A stretch of DNA of 64,000 nucleotides from Carpediemonas membranifera. Taxonomy: Eukaryota > Fornicata. Made by a program: the position numbers and the translations under genes. Location: positions 62,001 to 126,000 of the forward strand of contig JAHDYR010000021.1 in assembly GCA_019828565.1 (NCBI GenBank), read 5' to 3'. Under the pieces are notes generated by a model. That model was not told the origin of the DNA, made no database searches, and saw only the letters and a list, made by a program, of their open reading frames with translations. Of this stretch, positions 1 through 10,200 are shown in pieces; the stretch's first letter is position 1; every line of letters starts with the position of its first letter.

Positions 1-1
1 G

Positions 2-181
2 CCCGTCAAGAAGGGCAAGCACGCCAACGCCGGGTCGACCGGCAGTCTGCTCCTCAAGCCCAAGCCCAAGGCCAACGCCGAGAAGGAGCCCAAGGTGAGG
101 GGCAAGGCGACGAAGCGGAAGAAGGCGAACGCTAAGGTGGACATCGTCGAAGAGATGCGACTCAGCGACATGTCGGATTAA
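2..181 (+). CDS. C-terminal end of a Lys/Ala-rich basic protein (partial)
   Basis: An open frame runs in from the window edge and stops with TAA at 179-181. The visible 59 residues are rich in Lys, Ala and Pro, with clusters such as KATKRKKANAK, and end in an acidic stretch (VDIVEEMRLSDMSD). Such tails are common in histone H1-like, nucleolar or ribosome-associated proteins, but no domain is visible and I cannot name it. The gene converges with IFT52, which ends about 35 bp downstream on the other strand. The 5' part lies outside the window. Confidence 0.6.
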   Translation, partial: PVKKGKHANAGSTGSLLLKPKPKANAEKEPKVRGKATKRKKANAKVDIVEEMRLSDMSD

Positions 182-216
182 ACACGGATTATAACCATAG
201 TTTTTATAAGCATACT

Positions 217-1536
217 TTACATCTTCAGCACTTGTAGTCTATCTCCAAACGTCTCGACGTCGCCTTCGTTCACGGGCCCCGCCCTCGCCATGCCCTGGCC
301 CTGGTCAAACGACCTGAACTGGGCGATCGTCGTCAGCAGCACGTGGAGCACCGCCTTTCCTGTCCTCTGGTCGGGCGGGAGCCGTCTATTGATGCCCACA
401 ACCTCTCCCATACCGACCACGGTCGACTCCAAGTCCCCGGCGCTCGAGACCAGTCGGGCCAGACGGACATCCTCCGTCGCCATGTCCGCGTCAACATCGA
501 ACAGTGGCAAGCGGGGCTCGTAAGGCTCCATGAGTGCAGGCGGGTGGACTGCGGGTTCCAGGTCAGAGAGGGGGGCCTCGAATTGAGGGGGGATGAGACG
601 AATGCCGCGGGGAACCTGGAGAGTCTCGTAGAGCTGGGAAACCTCGGGAATGAGGTTGTTCTTACCGCCGTAGAGCTTCAGGTTGTTGTGGATCAGGCTG
701 ACGTAGTTAGGGGGCAGGGGGTCGAGCGTGGCGGGGGCAATCTTGGGCAGAACGGCGAGCATGCCCGTGTTGGGCACCGTCTTGTGCTCCTTGATGTCCG
801 CTGTCTTCGCATCCATGGCGTTGATGTTGCACTCCGGCAACCGGGTAAGATACGCGATCACCCAGTCGACAATCGCACCGTTGCTCTCCATAGTGATGTA
901 TTGGTCAGTAAAGATGTCCTTGGACCCCACGAGGGCCAGTCGCCCGCCCTGGGGTGTCTCTGTGACAGCTACGACAGGCCGCTTGACAGGGTAGCAGTTG
1001 CTTCCCGTCGAAAGGACCGGGACCGCGGGTGAGGCCGTGATCAACGTCCGCCCGCGGGGGTACACGAACTTGTTGATCGTCTTGCGCAGGTCGCGGTTGA
1101 CCACGCCGTCGTCTATGAGACACTCTGCTGGATGGAGGAGGGGTTTGCCCCGGACGCGGCGGCCGACGTACGCCTGGCTCACAACCTTGTCGTCGTTCAC
1201 ACTCAGGCCGAACTGCTCGAACAGGTAGTTGACGTTCTTAATGTTGGCGCCCGGCGCTAGTGTGAAGAGGACACTGTGGCCGCGGCTTAGGAAGGAGTTG
1301 ATGCCTTCAAAGTCGGGCTTGGAGAAATTAGAGGTGGGGCCCATGAAAGCAAGGACTGATACATGCTCGCTGGCCATGGAGAAGCTGTCCATGTTGCTGT
1401 GTTAGGGAGAAATGAGAGGGACGAACGCTTTCACATCAAGGTTCTCCTTTTGACGCAATCTCGATTGCAATTCGTTATATTCTTCTAGTTTGGTACCTTT
1501 GGTCAGGTCGAAGCACACCGTTTGCCTCGACATCAT
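217..1536 (-). CDS. IFT52: Intraflagellar transport protein IFT52 (two exons)
   Basis: IFT52 is a core subunit of the IFT-B complex that carries cargo along the ciliary axoneme. The main exon (217-1396) encodes the GIFT domain, with the family features TLAPGANIKNVNYLFEQFG, the VLSTGSNCYPVKRPV segment and the later LIPPQFEAPLSDLEPAVHPP stretch that matches the IFT52 linker before the C-terminal part. The domain starts abruptly in this exon. Upstream, 1427-1536 supplies a start (MMSRQTVCFDL) in another frame. A 30-nt intron at 1397-1426 (GTTCGT...CCTAACACAG, phase 2) joins them and contains a stop codon if retained. The spliced protein is about 429 residues, the usual IFT52 length. The start could be either of two adjacent Met codons (1536 or 1533). 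A cilium is implied. Confidence 0.9.
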
Positions 1537-1737
1537 TGGTTTCTCGCCTTGCCAATTCTGTGAGCATTTTAAGGAAAGTCGCGAAATTCTCAAAAGGAAG
1601 GCTGCCTCGAGTCCGCATACACCCATGTACCCCATCCGCTGGCGATACCGACCCTGTTTCCCGATTTCCCGACCGTTGAACTCGTCATAGGCAGAAAGTG
1701 TTCAGCGAGGAACAGAAGCACAGAAGCGCTCCAAGTC

Positions 1738-3846
1738 ATGTTTAGTTCAGGATTTCCACAAAAGTCCATCTTAACGTCACGGTCAACGACTTTGCCGCCC
1801 ATAGAACTCAACGCCATGCGCCCAATGCAGAAATCGCCTTCAGCAGGCCCCATGCGGGTCCAACACGGCAGTAGATCGCCTCCACCGCAACAAACCAGTG
1901 CGCAAACACCTCCCCGTCAGTCAATGCGCGCTCCACACCGTCCTCCGCAGGCAGACCGCCCGATCACTGCCCGCGGGGGGTTTGGCGGCCGCACGCTCCA
2001 AGAAAGGCCGCATTCATCTCGTGGCCGCCTTGCAACCGCAGACACCTCCTCGTTCGTCCCGTCCCTGGGGTCGTTCATGCCTTCGGATGACTCCCATGCA
2101 GACATGCTCATGGTGAACCGGCCGCAGACGGCGGAGGAGACGCTCGCAGGTATGTTCACGTTGCTTGAACGTCCCACTCCAGAGGGTATTGAAGCGGCTC
2201 TTGTCCAGCTCGCGTCCCAGGCAGCGATGATGGCGCGTCTGCCTGCCCCACAGGACAAGCACGGCGTCCTCGTCGCCCTGCCCGAGCTCATGGAGGAGCT
2301 GAGCACACCAGTGATGAGCAGGGCGAGCAGGAGCCGTGCGCTGAAGCTTGTAGGCCAGCTTGACGGGTCGACTGACCGCCTCGTCCAGGCCATGGTCATC
2401 CTCTTGCTCATTCTTCCCGTGAGCCTGGACGACGCCAAGCCCTTCCTCTTCGCAGTGAACGCAGTCTACCGCAGTGCCAAGAAGACCCCCCTGCCTGAGT
2501 TTATGAGCCTCGCACTCGGCCTGCTCGCCCCAGCCAGAGAGATCGGGTCGGCCGGGTCAGCCGCCATCCTCTTCGCCCTACTCAGAGTTCTTATGACTGA
2601 CAACAACATGTGCGGCGCCTTCGTAGAGGAGGGCGGGGCCCACGCGGCCACGGCTCTCGCCAACGCCGTCTTCGCCCCGGACGCGGCAGACCCACAGCTT
2701 GAGGCGGCTGTCCAGGGCGCGGTGCAGTACTGCGCGGTCATGCGCCAGGTCCTCGGCTCCAGGCTAGACCCAGGCGAGTCGATCGGCTGGGGCGTGCTCA
2801 CATCCCTGAGCTACACTGTCCAGCTGGCACCCGCCAACCTCGACCTCACGGTCAGCGCGGCGAGGGTGCTTGCGAGAGTCGCCACACCGCGGACGGCGCA
2901 CGCGATGGCCACGTCGACGGTTCCTGCAGGCCCGGGCGGGACGCCTGTGGCGTTCCATGAGGTGCTCTTCAACGTGATTCTCATGACCCTCAGAGTAATT
3001 CAAACCAAGCAGGATAAGGCCATGGCGGTTCTGTCCCGCGTGCTCTACAGCCTCTCCCTCTCAAGTGCGGTCGCCCCGCACACCGTGGAGGCGACTGAGA
3101 TTCGAACCCACGCCCTTGTCAACACGCTGACCGCTCTGCTGGACACTGACACCACGGAGGGCTGGGTTGCCGTGGGGCGGGTGCTAGACGTGCTGTCCAA
3201 CATCACTCTCGACCGGGCCGACGTCGGTGGGCTCGAGCAGGGTCTGGACGCCCTGATGCTCGCTCTGGACCTTGACCAGGCAAGTATCGTGCGTTCAGCG
3301 GCGATATTTGTTGCCAACATCAGCACGCACACTGGTGTGGACGATCCTCGCATCGTCCCGGCTCTGTCTCGCCTCCTATTCATGGACGACGCCGAGGTGG
3401 TCGCCTCCGCACTGAGGATACTCGCCAACTACTGTGAGGGCCACGAGGTGGCCGTGGTGGAGGCCGGGCTGGGCGAGGCGGCGTGTATCTTGGCGGACCA
3501 CTCGGATCCGGCCGTTATTGTCAACGCGCTGGGTGTGTTGCTGAATCTATCTTCGGATCGGGAATCTGGAACGCATCTACTGAATCTGGATGTCGTATCT
3601 AAGGTTATGGAGATTCTGTCGCTGATGGGACTGACCGAGCCAGGCCAGATGCACCACGATGTCGTCGAATTGATCCTCAAATTGCTGTCGAATCTTTTAC
3701 CCGTGATTCAATCAGACGATCAGATCTTCCAGATCCTAGACGGTGTTGATTGCATCACTGAGGCGATCTCCGTGCTCGGTCGCGAGGATCTCGGCCAGCT
3801 AACGGAGGATTTGCTCGCCGAGCTCGCCGGCCGGGTCAACGGATAG
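1738..3846 (+). CDS. Armadillo-repeat protein, possibly ARMC2-like
   Basis: This 702-residue protein has a disordered N-terminal third of about 130 residues rich in Pro, Arg, Gln and Ser, then a long all-helical region made of armadillo-type repeats. These are clearest in the last 250 residues, for example RSAAIFVANISTHTG, ASALRILANYCEG and VNALGVLLNLSSD. The layout of a disordered head followed by C-terminal ARM repeats resembles ARMC2, an axonemal protein needed for flagellar assembly. The neighbour is IFT52, which fits a ciliary role, but the family call is an inference. The gene diverges from IFT52 with about 200 bp between starts. An AGTAAA motif lies at 3875-3880, shortly after the stop. 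Confidence 0.75.
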   Translation: MFSSGFPQKSILTSRSTTLPPIELNAMRPMQKSPSAGPMRVQHGSRSPPPQQTSAQTPPRQSMRAPHRPPQADRPITARGGFGGRTLQERPHSSRGRLATADTSSFVPSLGSFMPSDDSHADMLMVNRPQTAEETLAGMFTLLERPTPEGIEAALVQLASQAAMMARLPAPQDKHGVLVALPELMEELSTPVMSRASRSRALKLVGQLDGSTDRLVQAMVILLLILPVSLDDAKPFLFAVNAVYRSAKKTPLPEFMSLALGLLAPAREIGSAGSAAILFALLRVLMTDNNMCGAFVEEGGAHAATALANAVFAPDAADPQLEAAVQGAVQYCAVMRQVLGSRLDPGESIGWGVLTSLSYTVQLAPANLDLTVSAARVLARVATPRTAHAMATSTVPAGPGGTPVAFHEVLFNVILMTLRVIQTKQDKAMAVLSRVLYSLSLSSAVAPHTVEATEIRTHALVNTLTALLDTDTTEGWVAVGRVLDVLSNITLDRADVGGLEQGLDALMLALDLDQASIVRSAAIFVANISTHTGVDDPRIVPALSRLLFMDDAEVVASALRILANYCEGHEVAVVEAGLGEAACILADHSDPAVIVNALGVLLNLSSDRESGTHLLNLDVVSKVMEILSLMGLTEPGQMHHDVVELILKLLSNLLPVIQSDDQIFQILDGVDCITEAISVLGREDLGQLTEDLLAELAGRVNG

Positions 3847-3972
3847 GCCTGTTATTGGTATACATAGTCCCAACAGTAAATCGTCGTGCTGGTGACGTGG
3901 GCGTTGGTTGGCACGTTGACTCGGGCACGGGTCACGACGATCGATAGACATCGACTAGGACAGAAGTTTCGC

Positions 3973-5547
3973 ATGCCTGGCTCTAAAACGACAAGGTTGA
4001 GCTCAAAAGATGCACTTGTAGCGGCATATTGCCTCGCAGATTCCCTTACCGCCGACATTGCGGGAGACATCCCTTCTTTGCTCTCAAAGGCGTACGAAAG
4101 ACAGTTTGGCGAAGAAATACCAATGATTCAACCCTTACACGACTATTCTACAGCAGAGAGCGGGCATTCTCTCGATGACCTTTCCTCCATGCTCAGCTCG
4201 ATCCAACTAAACCCGGGGGAGCACGCGGAGGGGGCGGATGACGGCGCTCAGTCGTTGGTAGACCACGCGCACTCGATCATTGTGAATGGACCTCCGCTTT
4301 CTATGAACGTCGAGCTCGGTGAGGGCGAGGAGCTCCCGGTCGCCCTGCACACCCTTCTCCAGGGCACGCTCTTCGCCATTTTCATGCAAGCAGGCGCCAA
4401 TCCAGACCTATATGACACTACAGCAATCATAGATTCATCTATGTCTGGCCAATGCCTCTGGTTCCTCTGCAAGAAGTTCTTCTTCTCCCACCAGGTCGCC
4501 CTCAAGGACTGCGACCGCTACGAGTTCACCAACGCCACGCGACACCACCGCTACATAACATACATGGGTCATATATATCAGTCACGGGGCCCTTTACACT
4601 CAAGACCGCTCTTCGCCAAGCTCAGGCTGCCCAGAGGGATATGGTGGAGCCACGGCGGTGAAACGACTATCGTTGTCACCCCAAAAGGCTTATATGGCCT
4701 CGGTGACAACTCATATGGTCAGCTGGGCTTTGATTCATGCGAAGATGCTCCACCAACACGCATTACCTTCCCCGAGGTCCCCGCTGTAACCGAGTACGAA
4801 GTAAGCTTGGCCCCGTGGCACAAAGATGGTCTGGTACAGAAGATCGACCAGTCGACCCAGCAGACCGTGGTGGTCACCCCGGCCGGCTCGGTGCTCTCCG
4901 GATTTGGTGTCGCGTGGTTCACGTTGTCTGACCGCACGAGTCGTTTCCACACAATCCGACTTCCTTCTGGCTTTGTCCCAGATGACATTACCGAGATCGG
5001 TGATTCTGTACTATCAATGGGTGATCGGCAGGTGATCGGTGGCGCGAACACCTACGGCCAGCTGGGGCTCGGCCACCGGAGTCGGGTGGACGGCTACGTC
5101 GATCTACCGTTTGACAGCGTTCTACTCGCAGGGGCATTCTTCCGTATATTCGTCAGTGGGTGTCAGCTGATATTTGCGGGGCATGTGCCGCCATCCATCG
5201 CCCAGAGCGGCCTGCTTCCCGGGTTCGGCCGGGCTGACATCTGTGCTACGCCGCGGCCGCTACAATTCCGCTCGGCCGGGCCGATTACTGGATTTATGTG
5301 CGAGATGTTTTATGTTGTCTGGGTGACAATGGGGCATACGTTTGTGTGGACCATGAAACGTGGTAGTTTCACCCTGCCGTTCGAAGCCACCAAGTGCGAC
5401 TTCGAAGCAGCCAAGTTCTGCCAGCCGGACGGGCGCTGGGTGGCGCTGATGAGTGTGGTGAACGGCGTGGCTGAGCTCTGCTCAAGTCGGCCCGAAGACT
5501 TTGCCCGAGTCATCTGGCCCGTCGAGGTCGACCCCGTGCGGCTGTGA
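3973..5547 (+). CDS. RCC1-like repeat protein with a conserved novel N-terminal block, copy A
   Basis: A 524-residue protein. The start at 3973 is chosen because it lines up with the paralogue at 13774-15396; an upstream in-frame start at 3886 adds unlike sequence. The C-terminal half has RCC1-type blades, such as GLYGLGDNSYGQLGF near residue 240 and GGANTYGQLGLGH near 355. Before it lies a block shared with the paralogue: DIAGDIPSLL, then GPPLSMNVELGEGEELP, TLLQGTLFAIFMQAGANPDL and WFLCKKFFFSHQVA (about residues 25-170). I do not recognise this block. RCC1 propellers often bind small GTPases or chromatin, but nothing here shows which. AGTAAA lies at 5563-5568, about 16 nt after the stop. Confidence 0.8.
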   Translation: MPGSKTTRLSSKDALVAAYCLADSLTADIAGDIPSLLSKAYERQFGEEIPMIQPLHDYSTAESGHSLDDLSSMLSSIQLNPGEHAEGADDGAQSLVDHAHSIIVNGPPLSMNVELGEGEELPVALHTLLQGTLFAIFMQAGANPDLYDTTAIIDSSMSGQCLWFLCKKFFFSHQVALKDCDRYEFTNATRHHRYITYMGHIYQSRGPLHSRPLFAKLRLPRGIWWSHGGETTIVVTPKGLYGLGDNSYGQLGFDSCEDAPPTRITFPEVPAVTEYEVSLAPWHKDGLVQKIDQSTQQTVVVTPAGSVLSGFGVAWFTLSDRTSRFHTIRLPSGFVPDDITEIGDSVLSMGDRQVIGGANTYGQLGLGHRSRVDGYVDLPFDSVLLAGAFFRIFVSGCQLIFAGHVPPSIAQSGLLPGFGRADICATPRPLQFRSAGPITGFMCEMFYVVWVTMGHTFVWTMKRGSFTLPFEATKCDFEAAKFCQPDGRWVALMSVVNGVAELCSSRPEDFARVIWPVEVDPVRL

Positions 5548-5587
5548 GGTGTTATGCTACATAGTAAATGGGTTTAAGTATATTTAA

Positions 5588-6316
5588 CTAGGGGGTGCCG
5601 GCGCTGACGATGGCCTGGGCGAGCTGGTAGTCGGCGAGCTCGTCGACCTCGGTGACCTGGAGTCCGGTGATGTCGATCGCCTTCAGCGCACCGCCACGCT
5701 CGGCGTAGATGGAGAGCACATCATCGAAGTACTTGTTGGCGAGACCCTCGCCGCAAAGAAGCTCGACGATGGCGGCGCGGGGGACCTTGTAGACGCCAAT
5801 GGCCTCGGCCTGGCCCTCGATGCCCTTGCCGAGGTGATGGATGCGACCAGTAGAAGCATTGTAGTCGCACTTAACGCACTCGTCGTCGAGGCCGGCCTCG
5901 GGGCGGAGGACGGAGACGTTGCACTCGGCGTCCCGGGCGGTCTGGCGGAGGATGTCGATGTCCATGACGACGTCGCCGTCCATGCAGACAACAGTCTCTT
6001 CGGTCATCTCCTGCAGGCCGATGCGGGCGGACGCGGCGGTGTTGGTCGTGGCGTGCTGTTCGTTCATGTGGACGGTGAGGCCGGTCTCCAGCTCCCGGAT
6101 GTACGCCTCCATGGCCTCAGCGGCGTTTCCAAGGACAACGTGGATGTCCGAGATCAAGCCCTCTTCACGGAGAGTGTGGAGCTGCTTGATCTGGCGAGAA
6201 GTGATTGTGCTGCCGTCGGGAAGAGGCACCAGCGACTTATGGGCCACGGGCTTCTCAAGATGAGGCCGAAGTCTCGTTCCACTACCAGCAAGGAAGATTA
6301 GAGCAGGCGGAGCCAT
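5588..6316 (-). CDS. NTP transferase, LicC-like (probable cytidylyl- or nucleotidyltransferase)
   Basis: This 242-residue single-domain protein has the nucleotidyltransferase signature near its N-terminus: PALIFLAGSGTRLRP, followed by a conserved Lys in HKSLVPLP. A metal-binding Asp follows in VVCMDGDVVMDID. The small size and the ending EVDELADYQLAQAI resemble the LicC phosphocholine cytidylyltransferase group, whose members end with a similar 'EIDSVQDY' type element. It would transfer a nucleotide from an NTP to a sugar or choline phosphate, feeding glycan or lipid synthesis. Substrate specificity cannot be read from the sequence. LicC-like enzymes are mostly bacterial, so lateral acquisition is possible but untested. 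Confidence 0.78.
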   Translation of the reverse strand: MAPPALIFLAGSGTRLRPHLEKPVAHKSLVPLPDGSTITSRQIKQLHTLREEGLISDIHVVLGNAAEAMEAYIRELETGLTVHMNEQHATTNTAASARIGLQEMTEETVVCMDGDVVMDIDILRQTARDAECNVSVLRPEAGLDDECVKCDYNASTGRIHHLGKGIEGQAEAIGVYKVPRAAIVELLCGEGLANKYFDDVLSIYAERGGALKAIDITGLQVTEVDELADYQLAQAIVSAGTP

Positions 6317-6519
6317 GATTGATTACGTGCTTGGTTCTGCCAGAGTCGACGCAGCTTATGCCCACTACTGGGCGATCGGCTGTGTAAATAGGGGCATGCG
6401 CCGACATTCCTGGCTCTTGCAATGCACTGGGACTAGGGCTGGGCTGCGCCGCACATATCGATCACTGACGTCGACCGACAAGTGCTCGAACACTACCTTG
6501 TGGCGAGAATTTATTCTCT

Positions 6520-7107
6520 TCAAAAATCATCATCTGATGAAGTGATGATGGTGCCGTCGGGGGCAGTGGCGACACCGAACACACGCTCGTCGTGCCCAGT
6601 CAGTGTCCTAATACACGTACCCTTTCCAATTTCACTTGCGGCGTGTCACATCAAAAGCTGGGCTTAACCTGCGATAAAAAATGCGAATAACCTGCGAAAT
6701 CCTTCCATGACCCCGATGGTGGGGACATGATGCTCGCAGCCACACGGAGCTGACCCAACAGCTGGGGGATGTCAATGGCGAGGCCCAAGCCCGGATCATA
6801 CCGTTCTACTGTATCAACCCTTGGTACAGGAGGCGCCTTGGCCCGCATTCCCACTGCCCGTTGAGAACCGACACAGTGCTGTGCCCCAAAGGACGGACTC
6901 ATCAGTCAATGGAAGGCGGCGCGTCTCGTCGTCCTCGAGCACGGCACGGAGGGCGTCCTGCACGCCCTGGCTGTCCGCGGGGAAGCGCAGCGGGGCGAGC
7001 ACGGCGTCGACCGTGAGCGGGTTGGGGCGCACGAGTAGGGCCCGCAGCTGCCAGGGTTGAGCACTGAATGACCGATGAGGGCCACGGTGACGGACATAAT
7101 CGGACAT
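6520..7107 (-). other. Unresolved gene region ending in a single WD40 repeat
   Basis: Near the 3' end (about 6520-6620) one frame encodes an unmistakable WD40 unit: CIRTLTGHDERVFGVATAPD then GTIITSSDDDF and a stop at 6520-6522. No open frame links it to anything upstream; stops interrupt all three frames between about 6620 and 6660. Further upstream, a GC3-rich frame at 6814-7107 (start MSDYVRHRG, or MSDY joined to LRALLVRPNP by a possible 48-nt GTCCGT...GGCAG intron) looks coding, and a second frame covers 6651-6906. Either this is one multi-exon gene whose junctions I cannot place, or a decayed gene with a surviving repeat. It lies between the nucleotidyltransferase and the divergent start of the large membrane protein. 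Confidence 0.4.
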
Positions 7108-7215
7108 ATGCTCCAGCTACATGTCCTCAGCACCCTACTGTTCTTCACCAACCCGCCACTGTCGGGGATGGCCGACGTCCACCCGGAATAGCGGAGCAGA
7201 AAGCAGCCGCGTGAG

Positions 7216-10200
7216 ATGAAGCAAAACTTGGGATACAGCTCAAGTATGCTTCACCGCAGCGTCCAATCTAACCGCATATTGCTCCTATTACTTGTTTCTC
7301 TCGTCGTTGGAGCCATATGCGCCGTTGAACCGGCCGTTGAGCTCCCAATCCCCTCAGGAATCACGGCAGCCGCCAATTTTGGGGCCAAGGTTCACTACGA
7401 TAGTGAAATGATCGTTGCTTCCGCACCGAATGCCGAAGGTGGTGGTCAAGTTTTCATATACGTATACGATGGTGCGGCCTTCAATCTTTTCCACACCCTT
7501 TCCAGTGAAATGCCAGAGTCTGGTGCTCTATTCGGCGCTACCATCGCAGTCACGGACCGCTGGATCGCCGTGGGCTCGTCCAGCTACAGCACCGGCGTGC
7601 TCGTCGAGTTCTTCGCCCGCAGCTCCACGCTCTTCCCCGTCGTCCCCTACCACACCTACTCCGAGAGCTACGACGCCACCGACATGGTCATAGACGTCTA
7701 CTCCGACAGCTCCGTCCAATTCCTCGCCGTTGGTCTCCCCCACGCATCATACACCCTCCTGGGGGACACCCACACCGACGCCGGCCTCATCGTCATCCTC
7801 GGAGACTCAATCGCGCCAGTCACCTCGTGGGGCTTCAAGGCGGAGCTGTACTCGCCAGTCCCATACGATGGACAACACTTTGGTGAGGCCGTGGGATGCA
7901 CACTCAATCTAGTGGACGGCAAGTACTACGTGATCACCGGCCAGCTCAGCGGTATGGGGCCTGCGTTCACAACTTGGACATTCAGCTCGACCATCATGGA
8001 CGGCCTCTCGACCTGGGCGCTCCAGTCGTCCCAGAGCACGCCACACACTGACACTATGATCCGCATGGGCATAGCAGCCCCGGCGTCTGGCATGGTCGTC
8101 GTGCCTGACCCCAACTACAGTTTCGCTCCCAACCAGGGCGGCCGGGGCTTCTGGTTCTCCGATCCTGAGACCATGACTGACTACACTGGGGCATGGGGGC
8201 CCGACACGGACGACGGGACCGACAACTGGGGTTTGGCCCTCGCAGCATCGTACACGGGTGTCTTTGCAGTGCATACGCAGACTGACCTGACTTCCATGGC
8301 CGGTGTCGCCGTGTTTGACGCCATCTCGGCCGAATACACTAAAGTTGAGCTCCCTTGGACCGGTGCCCAGGTCCTTGCCGCCCAACCCAGCGTCAGCGGC
8401 AACCAGGGCGGCGTGGCGGTGGGTCTGCCCGGCGTCGGGGTCGCCGCCTACCACCACTGGCCCCTCAACACGGCAAGCTCAACCGCCTTCGATCCCGGTG
8501 CAACCCCGTGCGCCCCGGGCATGTGGCCGATGACTGACCAGCACTTGTGCCGCTACCCGGACAACAGGGCCAGGGTCGGGCCGGTCGCAGGAGGAATGTT
8601 CGGGGCCAGCGCGGACATCTGTGACGATCGCATGGCCGTGCTGAGCGCCGCAGAGACATGCGACGCGACGGTGGGCGTGATCCATTTGTTCGACTACGGA
8701 GGAAGCGGGTCATGGGCCCTGAACTTGGACCACACCTTCCCTTGTAACAACTCGTGCTCGTTTACAGGCCCAGTACGGGTCTCCCACAGCTTCGTCTACC
8801 TCTACTGCGACGGGGCAGAGACCCTGGGCGCGTGTCCCGACCACGGCGAGCCGTGCCAGTTCTTCTCGATCCCGGGCATCACAGCTGCCGACTTCGTCAT
8901 CGACATTGACCCCGACGCTGGCGTGGGCATCATTGGGGGCAAGAGCGCAGGTCAGGTCTACTTCATCGTCGAGCAGGGCGACACAGTCTCCATCAGCCCG
9001 GCCCTGGCCCACGCCGGTCTCTTCGAGTACGGTGCCGCTGTCGCCGTGGAGGGTGGCGTTGCTTTGGTCGCCTCCAGCACGGACGGTGTCGCCGTGGACG
9101 CTGCCATTGACGTGTACACCAGGTCCGAGTCTGCTGGGCCGGAGGATGCGTGGACGCTGGTGTCCTCCACGCCCGTGGGGTCGACCTCGCCCATTGTTAG
9201 CCCAAAGCTCGCCTTCGACGGGGAGCTGGCCGTCCTCTCGAGCTCTGATGCCGTGAACGGCACGCTCCACGCCTTCTTCGTCGGGAGCGCCAGCGGGGAC
9301 CCGATCAGCGTCCATGGCGAGATAGAGTGGCAGGCCTCGGACGTCTACAATGTCTCCCGGCCAGCCATCATGTCCGCAGCCGGCGATAGTACCACCAAGC
9401 TTGTATTCTTCGCCTACACCGATGATGTCGCCACGTCTGACGCGGTAAGGTCCGTCGCGTATACAACTGTCAGCGTCGACAACGCGGCCTTGACTGTGAT
9501 GATCTCCGGTCTCATCCGGCCGATCGGTAACTCAATCAGTAGCTCATTCATCTATGAGGATTTCGCCAAGGACCTTCACACACCATCCAAGGGCCATTTC
9601 CTCCCCATCGGCAATGAACGGTGGTACGCCACAAACCCCGCGGTGCTCACGGGCGAGGTTGTCACTGTGGGCGCGATGCAGTGCCCCGATGGCTTCGGCA
9701 TGAGCTCCTTCTACACCTGCGAGGTCTGCCCCGAAGGTAGCTACTCGCGACAGTGGAACCCCACCTGTAGAGTCGCCCCAGCAGGATGGGCGGCCACCAA
9801 GGGCCAGCTGTCGACCTGCTCCTTGGTTAACGGCGGCTACACGCCCACCCCGGGTCTGCCCTCGTGCCTCATCGCCCAGGCGGGGTATGTCGCTGATGTT
9901 TACCGTCGGGGCGAGGTTCCGTGCGACAATGGCACCATCCCGAACTCATACAGCTCTTCGTGTGACCCCTGTCCGGCTGGAACCACCAACCCCCTCGACG
10001 GGGCGGGGCACACGGCCTGCTACGACACGAATACCACGCCGCAGCTCACGCCAGAGGGTAGTCCAGCCTACACCATCGCCGATCTGGGCATTTCCTCCAT
10101 TAGCTCGGCCTCGGCGACAGTGACCATGCCCAACGGCACCGCCCTCCCCACCTTCCTCGCCACAACAGGGCCCAGCGCCCACTCATGCCAGCTTGCCATC

